From positions 496,001 to 560,000 of the forward strand of contig NBAZ01000011.1 of the NCBI GenBank assembly GCA_002794735.1: a stretch of 64,000 bases of DNA, in the 5' to 3' direction. The notes beneath the pieces are model-generated. The model worked only from the letters and a program-made list of their open reading frames with translations, ran no database searches and was not told the DNA's origin. A program made the translations under genes and the position numbers. Position 1 is the first letter of the stretch; every line of letters begins with the position of its first letter. This document shows positions 10,310 through 23,470 of the stretch, piece by piece. This stretch comes from Pyrrhoderma lamaoense. Its lineage: Eukaryota; Basidiomycota; Agaricomycetes; Hymenochaetales; Hymenochaetaceae.

Positions 10310-12135
10310 CCACCATATTTCCGTGATGTGGATGTTTGGACGTACATACCTTTCTTTTTCCTTCAATCTGCGGACCAGTGTGTTCTCTCGTAGCTCATTG
10401 CTTTGTGTAGCCAAGTAGTAGATCAAGTTTGTATCCTTCTTATCATTGAGATCTCGCTTAAATGTATTTTCAATGTAGAGCCGCCCCTAAATATTTTCTT
10501 TCGGATACCGAATAAATCTTTTTTTCATTGTTCAACAATCTCGTGGCTGCCTTTCCACATGTTCTTTCACTCATTCACTTCCACTGCATTTCATTCATCG
10601 CGTGCGGCCCGAGAGGTACTTTTGGCTAGCCGTCTGTTCTGCGAGGGCGTAGATGGGTCGTCACCTTAGCCCTCAACATGCATCGTTGAAGCTTGGACGG
10701 TGTTTGTTTGTGCAAGTTAAGATCTGATTATATATGCTATTTCATTTATTGTATCTTTGTAGTATTGGCTTCTGGGAAACGTGCTTGACTTTCGAGATCA
10801 TGTATGTAATGAGTATATAATACGAACAAAGGACTTGGTACTAGTACATCATACACATCGGACGTGATTTACAGCTTCAGAGGTCAGTATGGGCGGAGTT
10901 GCGAAGGAATAATTATTACTGTGTAGACACGAGTTGCTCATTCAGCCTGTGTCTATACTAGTACACATACTGGTCCGTCATCTCTTATTGGTCCGTGATG
11001 AGTGCATATCTCATACTATGTTTAGTGCTCAGAGAACCAATGCATGCTTACGACGCGCTTAGGTACTGCCACATATATCTACTTGTACTTGAGGTATTTT
11101 ATATTCCGGATTTGTGTGCTCTTATCGCAACAAATACAGTATATAATTACCAGCGGTGTAGCTTTCTTAGCTTAGTGATATTATCCTGATAACAAAAACT
11201 CCGTGATCTATCTTGATAACGGTGTGAGGTAAGGTCTAGCTAAAGCAAACTGTCTATAGACAAGTGTGGCGTTATACCTGAATGCCCGAACTTGCCAACC
11301 ACCTGATAACGAAAAATTACTACTCAGACCATGCACGAGCGTGAGTTTTATTGAAAATACGTATGACTATAGGTACTATTATGAGACTGGAAACTAAAAG
11401 TACTTACTTAGGACAAAGTTATCCACTTTGATGCCTTTCTTTCCGCACGCTTACATCCCAACTTGCAGTATTAAAATTGACTTAAGAGATATGCATGCAT
11501 ATATAGCGGATATTAAGTATTTACTAAAGTGTGAGATCGGCATTTCGGCTGTGTTCTAGTACAATTACGCTTGATTAGTCAGCCTCATTTTAGCAACGAC
11601 TTCCGTCACTTCGATACAACTAGAAGGTGTCTGAACAAATACACGCAATCAGCTAAACAGTCAGAAGGTGCGCTGTGCATTGCTATTCATGCGAACAGCA
11701 TACCCTCGAACCTTAGATGAAGATAAAATAGAAGAAACGTTGCAGTTAACGTGAGGACAGCTCTTTATCGAGTCTAATGACGGGCGTCTTTTTGTAAAGC
11801 GCCCCACAAACTCTCACGACTATCCATACTATTGATATTTTGTGAGTTAAGTACCAGCGCTTAATGCTATTCTTATGAGATGCTGTGCTCACATGTGACG
11901 TTGAGGGACTGCCTGCTTTCATGTTTTGTCCAGTTCTCCGAGGCTCGATTCACTTTGGAAGGTTTCTTATCTTTCAATTTTTGTTGACATCAGAAAAGAA
12001 ACCTTGAGTAAGGCTGTGATTGCAATGAACTTCTTAGTGTGTGGCTACTATATAGGCATCGAGCTCTTCCGTTAGGACTCGACTTTCATCCAAAATTTTA
12101 CTTTTTCCTCTAAATCATCTTTTAGTGCTTTACCA
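10310..12135. other. Intergenic, no gene seen
   Basis: About 1.8 kb without a supported gene. Two open frames (about 10403-10669 and 10995-11189) have no recognisable content or splice context. The right end is probably the promoter of the helicase gene; an ACTATATAGG stretch near 12047 could be a TATA element about 90 nt before its ATG. Confidence 0.45.
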
Positions 12136-15100
12136 ATGCCTCCATGCAGAGATTTCAACTCCTCCAACGGGTGCAGATATGGAAAGCGATGCAAATATGA
12201 TCATATCCAATCTAGATCAGATGCGCCTGATAACGTGGTCAATACTCCTTTGCCCGTGGTGTGTGCAGGAACTACTGGAAGGATGGCCATTGCCGTTGGG
12301 GTTTCGACTGTAAATACCAACACACGCAACAACAGAACACTAATACAACTAATACAAAAACATCAATTGCCTCTAACTCCCGCTCTGATACTCGTGCTTC
12401 GGCTCTTGAATTGATAGCTCCATTTTTAAAGACGGAAGGGCTTGAGAAACTCTCACCAGGCTCTGGTGTCGATATTTTTACTTCGCCTTCGGATGCCAAA
12501 AAACTAAGCCCCCAAGAAATGCAAAACCAGCTACGCAGATTTTTATTTGACGACTATAGATTTAAGACCACAGCACAAATGAATTCCTTTGCGTTGCTTT
12601 TTTCACACGCATCAACGGAGAATTCAAGCTGGGTAAGCAACAATACAAACCTAAAGCCTTGTACGCACTGAACTAATTCACCCTAAGTCTGATGATGATG
12701 GTCAAGTAAATCTTGAATATCCATATTTCTTAGTTAACAAACTGACTTATTGTTGTAAATTTCAGCAACTTCTAGTTACAATCTCAAAGGTACATATAAT
12801 CATGTTCTCTATAACGTCTCACCATCTCTGACTCCTCAAAAGGGGAATGGTTGTTTGAGAATCAATGATATCCTTTGCTTTGAGAGGGTTTCTATCTCCT
12901 CCGGATTGGATTCCAACGTTCTCTCTTTTCAACGTGGCTACTTGCCCGTACTGAAGGTTTGATTTTTCTCCATTAATATAACAACCTAAAAAAACTAATC
13001 AGGCTTCAGTATTTTTGCTCAGATTTTGTCATCAAAAGCACAATGAACCACCTAGTAAAGTACGTATTCTTTGCACATCGTAATACTGAAAGAACTTATA
13101 AGACAATATTCGTTTTAAGCGCTTTGTACGTCTTGATCGACCAAAACATAGACAATTTTATTCGTGTGATTAGGACATGCCTTGATGAGGCTATGCTTGC
13201 TAAGTCTTTCAAAGACAGTCGCAGACTTATGGGCCCTGAGATGACAGGTATCGAAGTATTTATGCCGTTAGTCAAAATACTATTTGAGTATGTTCCACCA
13301 ATTTACTTCTCGTTATAATGTTTACACGCGAGAAATAGGTACCTGCAGCGCTTCAAGAACGCTACAACGCTACACATCGGAATCTCTAATTATGTTGATC
13401 ATCTGCAACAGTGTGTAGATGACTGGATCGTAGGGATAAGCTCGTCCCCACCCTCATTCTCCGACCCACTATCAGATAAAAAGGAACATCTTGCTTTTCA
13501 TACACGCGCTTTAAAGGAGTGCTTACAACGTTCCGTTGATATCGTGAAAAGGGAAAAGAGAAATCTTGACTCTTCTGCATCTCGTTCCCGAGATAAAAAG
13601 CTCGTACTAAAGAAGACAGCAGAAAGTTCCGAGCTTTTTGGTATATTAGCTGCTCTGGAAAACGACTATGAAGGTCCAGGAGACAAAAGGGAGAACGGTC
13701 CAAGGCACGACAACGACTTCGTCAATATCGAAAACATAGCGGTTGCCCCAACAGACGATGAACTAAAGTGTAGACTCGCTCCATTCCTTCCCGCTAACAT
13801 TCCGAATGCACCTCATCCGTTTCCTTCAGACAGTATGGAACGTTTACTTGACATCCAATTTCGCCTCCTTAGGGAGGAGCTCATGTAATTCATTATAATT
13901 TCAGCCTTACTATTCAAAGCTCACATAATATCATAGAGCGTCTTTGCGAAAAGCTTGCCATCTGATCCAGGATGATCTCAAATCTTCGCAAACTACGAAA
14001 TTACATAGCATTCTGAATAAGAAAGGAGGGCGCTACCAGTACCAGGATAAGCATGAGTCACTCATGTTCAATGTTTACACTGGCGTCCAATTCAATCGGT
14101 TTCACTGTGATCGTCGTCGGGGGCTAGTCGTTGAGTTGCGTCTAGATACACCACCAGGAAGCGCTCGTTCTGAGGCTGCGGCAAGGCGTGCATCTTATTG
14201 GAAGAGTGGGAAACGTCTTATGCAGGGGGGCTCGTTGCCCTTGTAAGGCCTAGAGCTGATGGTCTCGGGGTATACTTAGGAACCGTGTCAAACTCTCTTA
14301 AGGATCTAGAAGAAGAAGCGAAAAAGAGTAAAGATACTATATGTGTCCGCGTCACTTTCTACGATGCGTCCCTAAACATGAGTTTTCTCGAAAGTGGACG
14401 TAGGGGGTCTTTTCAAAAGAGATTGTTACTGATCGAATCCCCCGTTATGTTCGAAGCTATACGACCTTTCCTCGAATCTCTCAAACGGGAACCAGAGTCT
14501 TTCCCCTTCAGAAAATACATTGTGCATCACGATCCCGGAACTCTTGAGAAGATAACTATTGACCCCCCAGATATTCATTAGTTCCCGATTATGTATTTAA
14601 CTTAAGATCTCTTCTTCAAGAACCGGATAATATCCCAGACTTAGAGGGACCGATCCTTAAAACAACCGATGAGGTATCGATATCAACGGCTCGAAATATC
14701 TTGAAAGAAAACAGCACTCTTGATCCTAGCCAAGCGGATGCTATAGTAGATGCACTAACTAGAGAAGTATCATTGCTTCAAGGGTAAGTTCCATACATAC
14801 TAAGCTAATCTATACTCATATCTACTACGAGCCAGGCCTCCAGGGACTGGGAAGGTATGCAAAGATACCCTCTTGAACGAATTAGAAATTTATACCCTTC
14901 TTTAGACATACGTCGGTGTCGAACTGATCCGTGTTCTTGTAAAGAACAAGGCACGACCTATCGTTCTCATAGCATTCACAAACCATGCTTTGGACCATCT
15001 TCTACTATCTATTCTAGATGCGAATATCACGAAGAGAATAGTTAGGCTTGGATCACGGTCTTCCGACGAAAGGATCTCACCATTCTCCATTGAAGCACAG

Positions 15101-18100
15101 GAAAGGCTATCAGATCGTTCTGGCCTTGATCGTCTGTCCAAAAGCGAAATATCTGAAATGAAAGACATAGAAAAAGAAATAAGGGAACTGATTAATGAAT
15201 TCGTCAAGACGAAATCTCCTCTGAGAAACTTACAGCTTACTTAGAGACTAGTTATCCTGATCACTCTGAGCAGTTGGAAATGCCACCTACTTGGATAGCA
15301 GCCGTCCATGCACTACAAGGAGCAGATCTTGAAGATGGATGGAAAAAGAGTTCGAAAAAGGGGAAACCCGATTTCGATGGCGACAAGTCGATCTATAGCT
15401 TCTGGGTACGCGGTGCCGATCTTGGATTCCTTCAGGTATCCCGTTCGACTGCGGCTTCTCGACAGCAGGCTACATCTTACGAGGCCTCCAATTCTAATCA
15501 TTTCACTCTGCTTTCTTCTGAGAATATTGATGCAGGTTCTGCGTCAGCAAGCAGTGAGCATGATAGTGATAGTGATGATGATGACCTTTCATCACTCGAT
15601 TTCGAAGACGAATGGCAGAACGTAGATATCCCGAACGAAATTCAAGTGGAAGTGGAGGTACAATCATCTCCACCTAGTTCTACTACATGGTCACCATCAC
15701 CTATAGATTCGGAAGAATATAAGGATTCCTCATTGAGATTGTCCGATGTCAAAGATGCAGTAGGATTGTTCGAAGTCTTGGGAGAATCGAAGATTCCTCA
15801 AGTTCCTAAGACTGATCGTACATTGCCAGAGCTCGTTGATTCACCCGATGTATGGAAGATGTCTAAATCCGAAAGAAGTAGACTACACCAATTCTGGGCT
15901 GAAGAGGCACGCGAATTCTTCAGTGAGAGTCAGAAGGATAGAATAAGAGATCTGAACGAACAACATAGCATGCTTCGCGAAAGAGCGCATGAGCGTGATA
16001 CCGCAGTAAGTACTTATGTTTATTTCGACGAAGAAACAAATTCTAATACTTAATCATAGATACGAACGAATATCATCCGGAACTGTGATATCATTGCTTG
16101 TACTACTACAGGTTAGTTATATTTTACCATTTGCGATGATTTATAGACATGTGACGTTAACATATAGGAGCTGCCAAGCTTACGAGCATGTTAAAGGTGA
16201 ATGTTATATGGTTCCTCGGAGGTTCGATATTAACCTCTGATTGATTAGGGACTAGCACCAAAGGTTATGCTTGTCGAAGAAGCGGGCCAAGTATTAGAGG
16301 CACACGTATTAGGCAGCCTTGTTGAATCAGTCCAACATCTGATACTTATCGGGGATCCTCTTCAATTACGACCGACACTGAACAATTACAGTATGTTAGA
16401 TCTTCGAAAAAAAGAACCTTCCTAATAGTTTTGTTATCAGATTTATCTATGGATAATAAATATAGGGGTGCAAAACTATTCAAGTTCGATAGATCACTGA
16501 TGGAAAGACTATCATCGTCAGGATTGGCTATGTCAAGGCTAAACATTCAGAGACGCATGCGTCCAAGCATTGCGGACTGTATACGGTGGGTGTTTATAGT
16601 CTTGATAGCGGATTCGTTAGTAATATCTCCTAGAACGACATTGTACCCTGACCTTGAAGACAACGAACTTGTTAAGCAGTACCCTGCTGTTCGTGGCATG
16701 GCAGAAGATGTTTTCTTCCTATCTCATAGCCATCCTGAACAAGGAGGCGGAGAAGATAGCGTGTCAAAGCATAATATATATGAAGTACATCTGATATAAA
16801 CTTCCATTGTTCTCTTATTGACAACCAAGTCAGGTAGAAATGATCAAAGATCTCGTAAAGTACCTTCTTCGGTGAGTATCAAACAACAACAGAGTCTCTA
16901 CAAATTAACTGACACCAAGCTAAGACAAGGTTGTTATTCAAAGGAAGGGGAATTGTTGTTTTATGCGCATATCTTGGGCAACTCTCCCGGGTTCGCGATT
17001 CCCTTTCACAAGAATTCACAGTTGTTCTTGATGAAAGAGATCAAGTGGCACTCGAGGATCTAGAAAACACCGTAGATGATGAGGAGCCGCATTTAGAGAG
17101 AGTAAAAGTAACGCAAAGGGTAAGCACCTGTAAAGCTAGAAAATAACTTTATATTAAGCTAGTATATGGCCAGGTTAAAATCCGATCCATAGATAACTAT
17201 CAAGGAGAGGAAGCAGATGTATACACTTTTTTTTTTACTTTTTTTTGTTGGTTATATTAAGGCACTTTTCCAGATCGTAATACTATCCCTCGTCAGAAAT
17301 TCCGGGTCAGGGAGATCAAATAAGAAATCTGATTCTGCATTTGTTCGTACAGGAAGGAGCATCGGCTTCCTGAAGGTGAGTGACGCTTGTTCGCTTGTAA
17401 CAATAATTAACTAACGGAATCGTAAGTCCGAAAACAGGACCAATGGTACATCGTTCGTATCTGTAATATACAAACTACTAATTGTTCTTCTAGTTGCTCT
17501 ATCTCGTGCTCGGCATGGACTCTATATACTCGGAAACTCCTCTGACTTGTCGGCCCAGAGCCCGATGTGGAAAGAAGTCGTCGAACACCTGAAAGACAAG
17601 AAGTTGCTTGGCAATAAATTACCTATTGAGTGTCATCGCCATCCAGGAGAAATTAGATATGTTTCTGAGCCTGGGGAACTCGCCAGTTTATCACCTGATG
17701 GTGAGTTTAAGAAGCTTCTAATCACTCCGCTACGTATTAATAACGACCATTAGGTGGATGTTTGAGAGCATGCGATACTCGACTCAATTGTGGACACTTA
17801 TGTCCGTATAAGGTAAAATTTAATGAACATTGACTAGACAATTATGTTATCTAAAATATAGGTGAACAGTGTCACTGCGATGACGAGCAGCATCTTACAA
17901 CAGTATGCAATCAGAAATGTCAACGTCTTTGCCCTCGCAGCCACCCGTGCCAGAAGAAATGTGTTGATGATTGCGGTAATTGCGATATACCTTTCCGAAA
18001 CGTGCGACTTCCATGTGGACACATAAAGCATGATGTTCCTTGGTGAGTCTCCTAGAACATTGACCTATTATCTCATGTCGGTATTAATGGTTGTGTAGTT

Positions 18101-20579
18101 GGAAGATGGACGATCTAGGTCAGGTGTACTGTGATGAGAAGGTTACTCGTGACCTTCCTTCTTGCGAACACAAAGTATTCAAGGAATGCGGAATGGATGT
18201 AGAAATTATTAAATGTGCAGCCATATGCGGGGAATAATGAGCTGTTGTGGTAAGAATTGCAAGGCAAAGTGCTCTGATTGTCAGGAGATCTCTCCGTCTC
18301 CCGAAGAAAACAATACAATCCGTCCTCGCACAGTTCACAAGAAACACGATTGTTCAAAGCCATTGCATTGCCAACATAGTTGTTCTGGGATCTGCAGTCC
18401 AGATCACAAGTGTATTGTGCAGTGTAAATCTACATGTCGACAAAAATGTATTCATTCTGAATGCAGGAAGCCATGCTCCGTGGCATGTTCACCTTGTAAA
18501 GAGACGTGTCCATGGTATAATCTAATTTTTCGTATATCTCTCTGTCTACTAACAATACACCGTCAGGATCTGTCCCCATAGGTCCTGTCCTGTACCTTGC
18601 GGCTCGGTATGACAGTTCACAGAATACCAATTATAATGTAATAAGACTCTTTTTAGATATGCACACGTCTTCCATGTGATAAACCATGCAACAACCTCTT
18701 AAGTTGCGGACATAGGTGCCCCTCTAGTGAGTCCTATCACTAATGGTACTCTGCATCGTGCCTTATATCTTCTTGTGACATAACTACCTAGTATGTGGTG
18801 AAGACTGTAGTATTCAGATTTGTCTTGAATCTGCTTGCACACCAGACGAGACTCTTTCAATGATCTGTGACTTAATTTTGCAGAGATCATTGAAAGATCT
18901 CATGCCCGATGAAGGGACCCTGGACGAGCTGATAATAACGCTCCCAGACTGCCGCCATGCCTTTACAGTTGAAACCCTAGATGGTCATTGCTCAATGTCG
19001 GACTACTACACCCAGGACGAAAAAGGTACCTGGAAGGGGCTCAAACTTCCTCCTCCGGCTATAAGAAGCCCCCTACGTGCCCCACTTGTCGATCTGCTAT
19101 CCGTTCTCCTCGCTACGGTCGAGTATACAAAAGGGCAGACCTCGACATATTGGAATGGAACGTAGCATCGACCTCAGAACGAGTACTTGAACAGGCTAGG
19201 GCATTGTTCTCAAGCTTCGACAAGCAGTCGACTTTTAAGAGTATCAAAGATACTGTTCATACCATCTCCTTTGCAAAATTAACTATCGATGATAAAGAAA
19301 AGAAGATGCAAAAAATCCAGAGAGAGAAATTGCTGAAATCTAGTAATGACAATCAGCTCCCGTTTGAGGCCGATAGTCTTAACCCCACTTTCAAGAAATT
19401 GTTCGGCCTTCCTGATTCTATAGGCTCTGTTTGGAGGAAAATGGTACAGCCGTTGACCGACGCGTATAAGCAAGCCATGAAGGTCGCAGGAACTCGTTCT
19501 GCGCATACCGCTGCATGGGAATCTTCTTTTGCCATGTTGTATAGAAACGAAATCGAGTCCTATTTAACTGACTTGAACTCGGCTCCCCGCAATCCTGAGG
19601 AACATGCGATGCGTATGGCGAAAATTAGGATTGGAAATTCAAAACCAGTCGCCGATAAAAAGTACAGTGTTGAGGCGATCTGGCTCACGATAAAGATCCG
19701 TTTCACGCTTGCTGAAATAACCTCCGAATGGCTCGAACCTAACCCACTCCCACCAAATTACGGCTCTACGTATGGGTTAATTTGGTCAGTGTACATCCAA
19801 TTCCTCCTCCGATCATGCGAACGTGATGCAGGTCTGGCGCTAGAAATAGCGGAGAGATCAGAAAACCTACGACAAATCTCACATTCTCGACTTCTTCTCA
19901 TGAACTCTTGGCTCGAAATATCCAAGTTCAACTACCAGATGCATCGAAAGAGGGGAATAAAGCAGGATGATCGTCAAAAATTTGAAGAACTCGTTCTCAA
20001 GAAACGTAACAAAGCGGAGGAGTTTATTAACAAAGAGCGCATGAAATATTTAGAACTCAATCAACAAGATATCATGGTTTCTTTTACTAATACTTTCCTC
20101 GGTCCTGCTCAATTACTTTTACAAGAGTTTGAGAATCTAGAGCAAACTATTAGGAGTGGCGTCTTCTATCAGCCTGTGACCGATGAGGAGTTAAAGCAGA
20201 CTATACTCGCCCTGAAGAGTTCGGAGCACAGTTTTGGTAAGAATTCAACAGGAATAGCACGCTAATGTATGTACTGATCAACTACACTCAACAGAATACT
20301 CAGGACATTTCTATACATGTCCGAACGGCCATCCATTTAGTATTGGAGACGTGAGTGATCATTGCACCTTTCTATTCCAAGTACAAGAGGTACTTAAACA
20401 TTTAAATGTTCTAGTGTGGTGGTGCAAACGGAACGTCAAGATGCCCAGAGTGTTTTGAACAGATTGGGGGACATGGACATGCTCTGCTATCAACAAATAG
20501 GCGTGATACGAGGATGGAGAACCTAGCTCGGGAGCTTGGAACTAGGCAAAGCCCTTGGGAATGGAATAGAGATGCCTGA
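12136..20579 (+). CDS. ZNFX1-like CCCH/SF1 helicase with NFX1-type and RZ-type zinc fingers
   Basis: Very large multi-exon gene of the ZNFX1/Hrr1 family, which acts in small-RNA-directed silencing in other eukaryotes. Two N-terminal C-x8-C-x5-C-x3-H fingers (CRDFNSSNGCRYGKRCKYDH; CRNYWKDGHCRWGFDCKYQH) precede the family's helical region (LSFQRGYLPVLK, SFKDSRR). The SF1 core follows: P-loop QGPPGTGKTY (14781-14911), FTNHALDHLL, Walker B VEEAGQ, GDPLQLRPTLNNY, QRRMRPSIAD, VLCAYLGQLSR, IDNYQGEEAD and ALSRARHGLY. From about 17760 Cys/His-rich NFX1-type repeats appear (GHLCPYKCHCD, PCGHIKH, SCGHRCPS). The C-terminus carries CPTCRSAIRSPRYGR, a 400-residue helical region and an RZ finger (CPNGHPFSIGDCGGANG, then CPEC). 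Seven places need one extra base to keep frame (see findings), which argues for sequence errors. Probably cytoplasmic or nuclear-perinuclear RNA regulation. Confidence 0.93.
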
Positions 20580-21132
20580 TCGATGGTTACATGTAAATAG
20601 TATATATAGCGTGCAATTTATGTGACCATAGATAGCATAGAACATACTTGATACGATATTGAGCTACTCATGACATACTCTTACACTTGATAACAAGAAG
20701 AATTGGGAGTGACAAGGGGGAAGAGGGGGAGGAAAGGTAGAGCAATGCTTTGTTAGTCAAGATAGTCGAAACGTAGAAGAAGGGTTTGAGCGTTAAAGAA
20801 TTATGGATAGAAGAAAAATATGACAGTCCAAGCATAACAAAATGCATACTACAAAACAGTCAGCACATAAATAGAGGAGGAAAAAATCATGCAGGTGTGA
20901 TGAATACGCTCTGTATATACAACACAAACAAATACAAGAATGAGATTAAAAGATAGGGCAGAGTAACGAAAAGTATAACTGGATAGACATTGAAATGTCA
21001 CTAAAAACACAATCTAGAACTTGTATTGTTGATGATTGAAGAGAAAAGAAAAGGAGACTTGCAAACAGTAAGGAAAAAGATGCTATATGCTCTGTTGAAT
21101 GAATGTGATAGTGCCTGAGCAATCGATATTTC
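20580..21132. other. Spacer between convergent helicase and dcp1 genes
   Basis: Purine-rich on the plus strand, no coding potential seen; it must contain both 3' UTRs because the flanking genes converge. Confidence 0.55.
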
Positions 21133-23470
21133 TTAGGATGACTCCTGAACAGTTGTCCTGTAGGTCTGGTACATCCTATCTACAAATGATTTATCCGTCT
21201 TGTAACAAGTACGAGTATCAGTATACAGCTACTAGATTTAATCGATTGAGAAGAGTGACTCACATGTATTAAGGTCAAAACTTCTCGAACGAACGCAGTA
21301 CGTTCAAGTAGTTGTCCATCAGCCCGTAATAGATTTGATTCTATTAACGCTGCTCGAAGTGATCGCTCTGCGACACCTTGAGTAGTATCAACCGGAACAG
21401 AGTTAATTGTATTGTTGGGTGTATGTGCATTTATTCCATTTGCTTTTTGGTTCACAGTGTTAATCTTATTCATCGCAGATACTTTCGCTTGTTCCTGTTT
21501 AATTGAACGTGCCTGGACTGAGTTAGCCGTACCATTGGTAGGTGCTGATGTCCCATTAACTTTTACAGCATTAGACTTGGCTGAATTCGCTATAGATGAG
21601 GGTTTCTTCAAACCAATTTTCGCTTTCTTTTCATCGTTACCCCGCAAGTCGTCAAGGGCACTAATATCATTGAAGTCTAGCTCTACGACGTCTTCTTCTT
21701 CTTCTATGTCACTTGCTGCATCACCTTTTGTGCCGTTGATGCCACTAGGCCAGAGGTCCGCACCAGATTGGAATGCATGTGCTGGGGCAGACACAACACG
21801 TGACGTTGTGGAACTTGCCTTTACGGGACGAAGACCAACTCCAAGGCTTTGAAAAAGATTCTCAGGCATACTTTGAGCTGAGGTCGGTTTCGTGCGAGGA
21901 GAGACAAGACCCAGGGGTTCGGCTCGAGCACGGGGTGTGGCGTCTCCTTTTACAGAAACGCTGGACCCGGAATTCGATGCACTTAAGAATGAAGGTTTAC
22001 CACCAGAACTCAAACGATCTAGATGCTTTATTTGTGATGTGCCCTCAAAGTCTGTTGAGTTGGCTGACCCAATACCATTATATTCTCCTTCATCAGCGAC
22101 ATATCCCTTTTCTTTTCTTCTGGCACCAGAAGAACCAGGTGACCGTTGACAATCAGAAGTAGAGGCAGATGTAGACGTCCGGGATGCACTCCGACTACCT
22201 GATGATGGGAGCCCCATCAGCTCATGTATAACATTTGTAGTCAAGATCTGAGGTAAACCGGCAGCACTTGGCTTTGGTGAGATAATCTCCATTCCAAGAG
22301 GGACGGTTGATACGGTTGGTGCAAGCCCGAGTTGTTCAAGTGTTAACTTCTGTCCCAAATTATTGACGGGTGACTCTGTTGGTTGTTGTGGACCAGAACC
22401 ACCTATAGATGCGAACATAGAATCCAAAAGAGCACGACCGGTCAACGGCTGTTGCGAAGGAGGTGTAGGATCTGGATTTGTTGGTGCGGCGGGTGCGAGC
22501 TTTGAGAATAAAACATCTAACTCAGACATAGACGGCTGGATCTGTGCTAGTAGGTCAAGAGAAGAAACAGATTTCATCTTGGTTTTATCCATTTCTCCAC
22601 TTCCATTTTGTAATTCTTGTGCTTTCAATTTACTCTCCCGGATGGCAGCTGCTACTTTTTCCTTCGTTTCTTCTGACATCCCGTAAAATATATCATACTG
22701 TATATCATTTCTAGTACCTCCAGAGAAAGATGTTTGTTGAGGAACAATTGTGTCCGGACCGTACCTATATCTGTCAGGGTAACGTTCTCCGCGGCGCAGA
22801 TGAACAGCAAGTCGCATGAGAACATCTACGTGGGATTCACGAACATCCATAGGCATTGCCCAAAACCCAGTAGTGCGATCCTCATCACCCATGGCATTTG
22901 GTTCGGCTGGTTGTAGAGTGCTGACCCAAATGATGTCGCCTGAGGGTTCAAAGATATCGTCTTGCAAGAGATAACGGATATAATCGTTCATTCCTTGGCG
23001 ATTAAGGATAAAGAGGCCATAAATGGGCTCGATGTCTCTGAGCTTTAGTTCAGCCAAAAATGCGCCGAAAACGCGATTGCGAAAGTTACTCACCTCTCGA
23101 AAAGAAACATCGTGCCTTCATAGCCTGCCCTTTCTTGTTGATTCTCATCGTTAACATAATATATTGTTACATGGGCAAACTGGTCGAATATTGAAACAAT
23201 ATGCGGATCTCGTCGTCTAAGAACACGCAGGTTCGTATAGTAACGATCCGCAGGCGTCATTCCGAGCTCGATTGTGGGCTCAGGGGTTGGAGCGGCTGAG
23301 AGTCTCTCAGTTTTAAAGGGTTTTGCAGCACGAGCTGATGACGGCGTAGGTGAGTTCGTAGCCTGGGTTGGGCCACGGTAGGGGCGTTGTTTTGGGCCCT
23401 GCTTTGTTACGTTTGGAGAGTGACTTCGTGGGTTTATGTACGAGTTTGATCTTGAGCGACCAGGAGCCAT
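21133..23470 (-). CDS. dcp1: mRNA-decapping enzyme subunit 1 (DCP1)
   Basis: DCP1 activates the DCP2 pyrophosphohydrolase in cytoplasmic 5'-to-3' mRNA decay. Exon 1 (23470-23094) starts MAPGRSRSNSYINPRSHSPN and enters the EVH1 domain: RYYTNLRVLRRRDPHIVSIF, HVTIYYVND, then GTMFLFER. A 56-nt intron (23093-23038) splits Arg and exon 2 resumes at DIEPIYGLFILNRQGMNDYI, the classic DCP1 EVH1 signature, with DIIWVSTLQP after it. A long Ser/Pro/Thr-rich linker follows, with acidic EEEEDVVELDFND, then the conserved C-terminal trimerisation segment FVREVLTLIH. That segment is continued after a short intron by TDKSFVDRMYQTYRTTVQ and the stop at 21133-21135. Frames are intact throughout. The linker probably holds Pro-rich binding motifs for decay factors. 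Confidence 0.94.

Noticed and set aside
12136..20579. Calling the ZNFX1-like locus a pseudogene because of its frame breaks
   Set aside because: All breaks are single missing bases, mostly in homopolymers, every splice site and catalytic motif is kept, and the same error type occurs in other intact-looking genes.
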